A DNA stretch of 64,000 nucleotides, from NCBI GenBank assembly GCA_944349905.1, contig CALVNR010000005.1, forward strand, positions 1-64,000. The letters are read 5' to 3'. Under the pieces are notes generated by a model. The model did not search any database, was not told where the DNA came from, and saw only the letters and a program-made list of their open reading frames with translations. Source of the DNA: an uncultured Clostridia bacterium. GTDB lineage: Bacteria; Bacillota; Clostridia; Christensenellales; UBA1242. Positions 63,729 through 64,000 of the stretch are shown here, one piece after another. Each line of letters starts with the position of its first letter. Within the stretch, counting starts at the first letter, position 1. A program made the translations under genes and the position numbers.

Positions 63729-64000
63729 TTATAAATTAAAATTTGGATATTTTATAAATTCTTTATTGTTTAAATATTTTAATTTTTCATTAAAATTATT
63801 AAATTTTAAATAATAACAGTGTAATTTTTGGTATTTTTCTTTTAATTTTTTATTATCAATATTTTTTCCATATTTTCCATCTCCAACAATAGGAAAACCT
63901 AAATATGATAAATGCGCTCTTATTTGGTGTGTTTTACCTGTAAGCAACTGACACTCTACCAAACTTGTTTGTCCGTTTGTAGAAATAGTTTTAAATTTTG
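63729..64000 (-). CDS. RluA-family pseudouridine synthase (partial, C-terminal end)
   Basis: Only the last ~90 residues are inside the window; the frame stays open to base 64000. The family signature [20 protein letters not shown], then VGDGKYG, identifies an RluA/RluD-type rRNA or tRNA uridine isomerase. The C-terminus is short and Asn/Lys-rich (KYPNFNL). The catalytic Asp motif would lie upstream, outside the window, so target and activity cannot be judged. Confidence 0.85.
   Translation of the reverse strand, partial: KFKTISTNGQTSLVECQLLTGKTHQIRAHLSYLGFPIVGDGKYGKNIDNKKLKEKYQKLHCYYLKFNNFNEKLKYLNNKEFIKYPNFNL

Overview
The window is AT-rich Gram-positive (Bacillota) chromosome, most likely from an uncultured Clostridia-type lineage. 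The reasons are strong GGAGG ribosome binding sites, a clostridial ribosomal-operon order (map, KOW protein, infA, rpmJ, rpsM, rpsK, rpsD, rpoA, rplQ), the PHP-whiA-dnaE-pfkA cluster, a holB-ricT-trmN6 cluster, a Spo0A-type DNA-binding domain and an exosporium-like collagen protein. TGA is used as a stop (for example at the end of the PHP gene), so the standard bacterial code applies. I saw no insertion sequence, prophage or CRISPR array.

Layout. Positions 1-560 hold six tRNA genes (Lys, Gln, Gln, His, Arg, Gly) under one promoter. Positions 690-6,975 hold an operon of a PHP phosphoesterase, WhiA, DnaE and a phosphofructokinase-like protein with an altered metal-site residue. Positions 7,030-8,200 hold dtd behind an unknown gene with a leaderless-type start. 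Positions 8,337-24,171 are one unbroken 32-gene S10-spc-alpha operon: ribosomal proteins plus SecY, adenylate kinase, methionine aminopeptidase, a KOW protein, IF-1 and RpoA. It has a near-consensus promoter, a structured leader and a terminator. Positions 24,200-28,080 hold recO with a small upstream ORF, a glycosyltransferase, a membrane protein divergently paired with a Cro/CI-type regulator over two palindromic operators, a DUF4186 protein and tRNA-Arg.

Positions 28,075-40,476 hold cardiolipin synthase behind a 3,640-residue membrane-anchored extracellular protein. Positions 40,862-45,203 hold an ABC-F ATPase with one degenerate ATP site, two unknown genes and a collagen-like protein. Positions 45,206-52,791 hold rnhB, a SecB-like protein, a stand-alone Spo0A effector domain, trmN6-ricT-holB, a Ca2+-type P-ATPase and uppP. 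Positions 52,840-63,435 hold a 3,212-residue lipoprotein with Ig/FN3-like repeats and a C-terminal beta-helix-like part, followed by a single-pass membrane protein. The end of an RluA-type pseudouridine synthase lies at the right edge.

Most interesting points: (1) two giant envelope proteins, together about 20.5 kb; (2) a Spo0A DNA-binding domain with no receiver, next to ricT; (3) a repeated start architecture in which a -10 hexamer sits exactly 6 nt before an ATG without a Shine-Dalgarno sequence, suggesting leaderless mRNAs; (4) ten A-tracts at helical spacing upstream of the giant lipoprotein; (5) an ABC-F protein whose Walker A of NBD2 and signature of NBD1, which form one composite site, are both lost; (6) a compact regulator/operator module. 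All family names come from reading the protein sequences; no database search was run.
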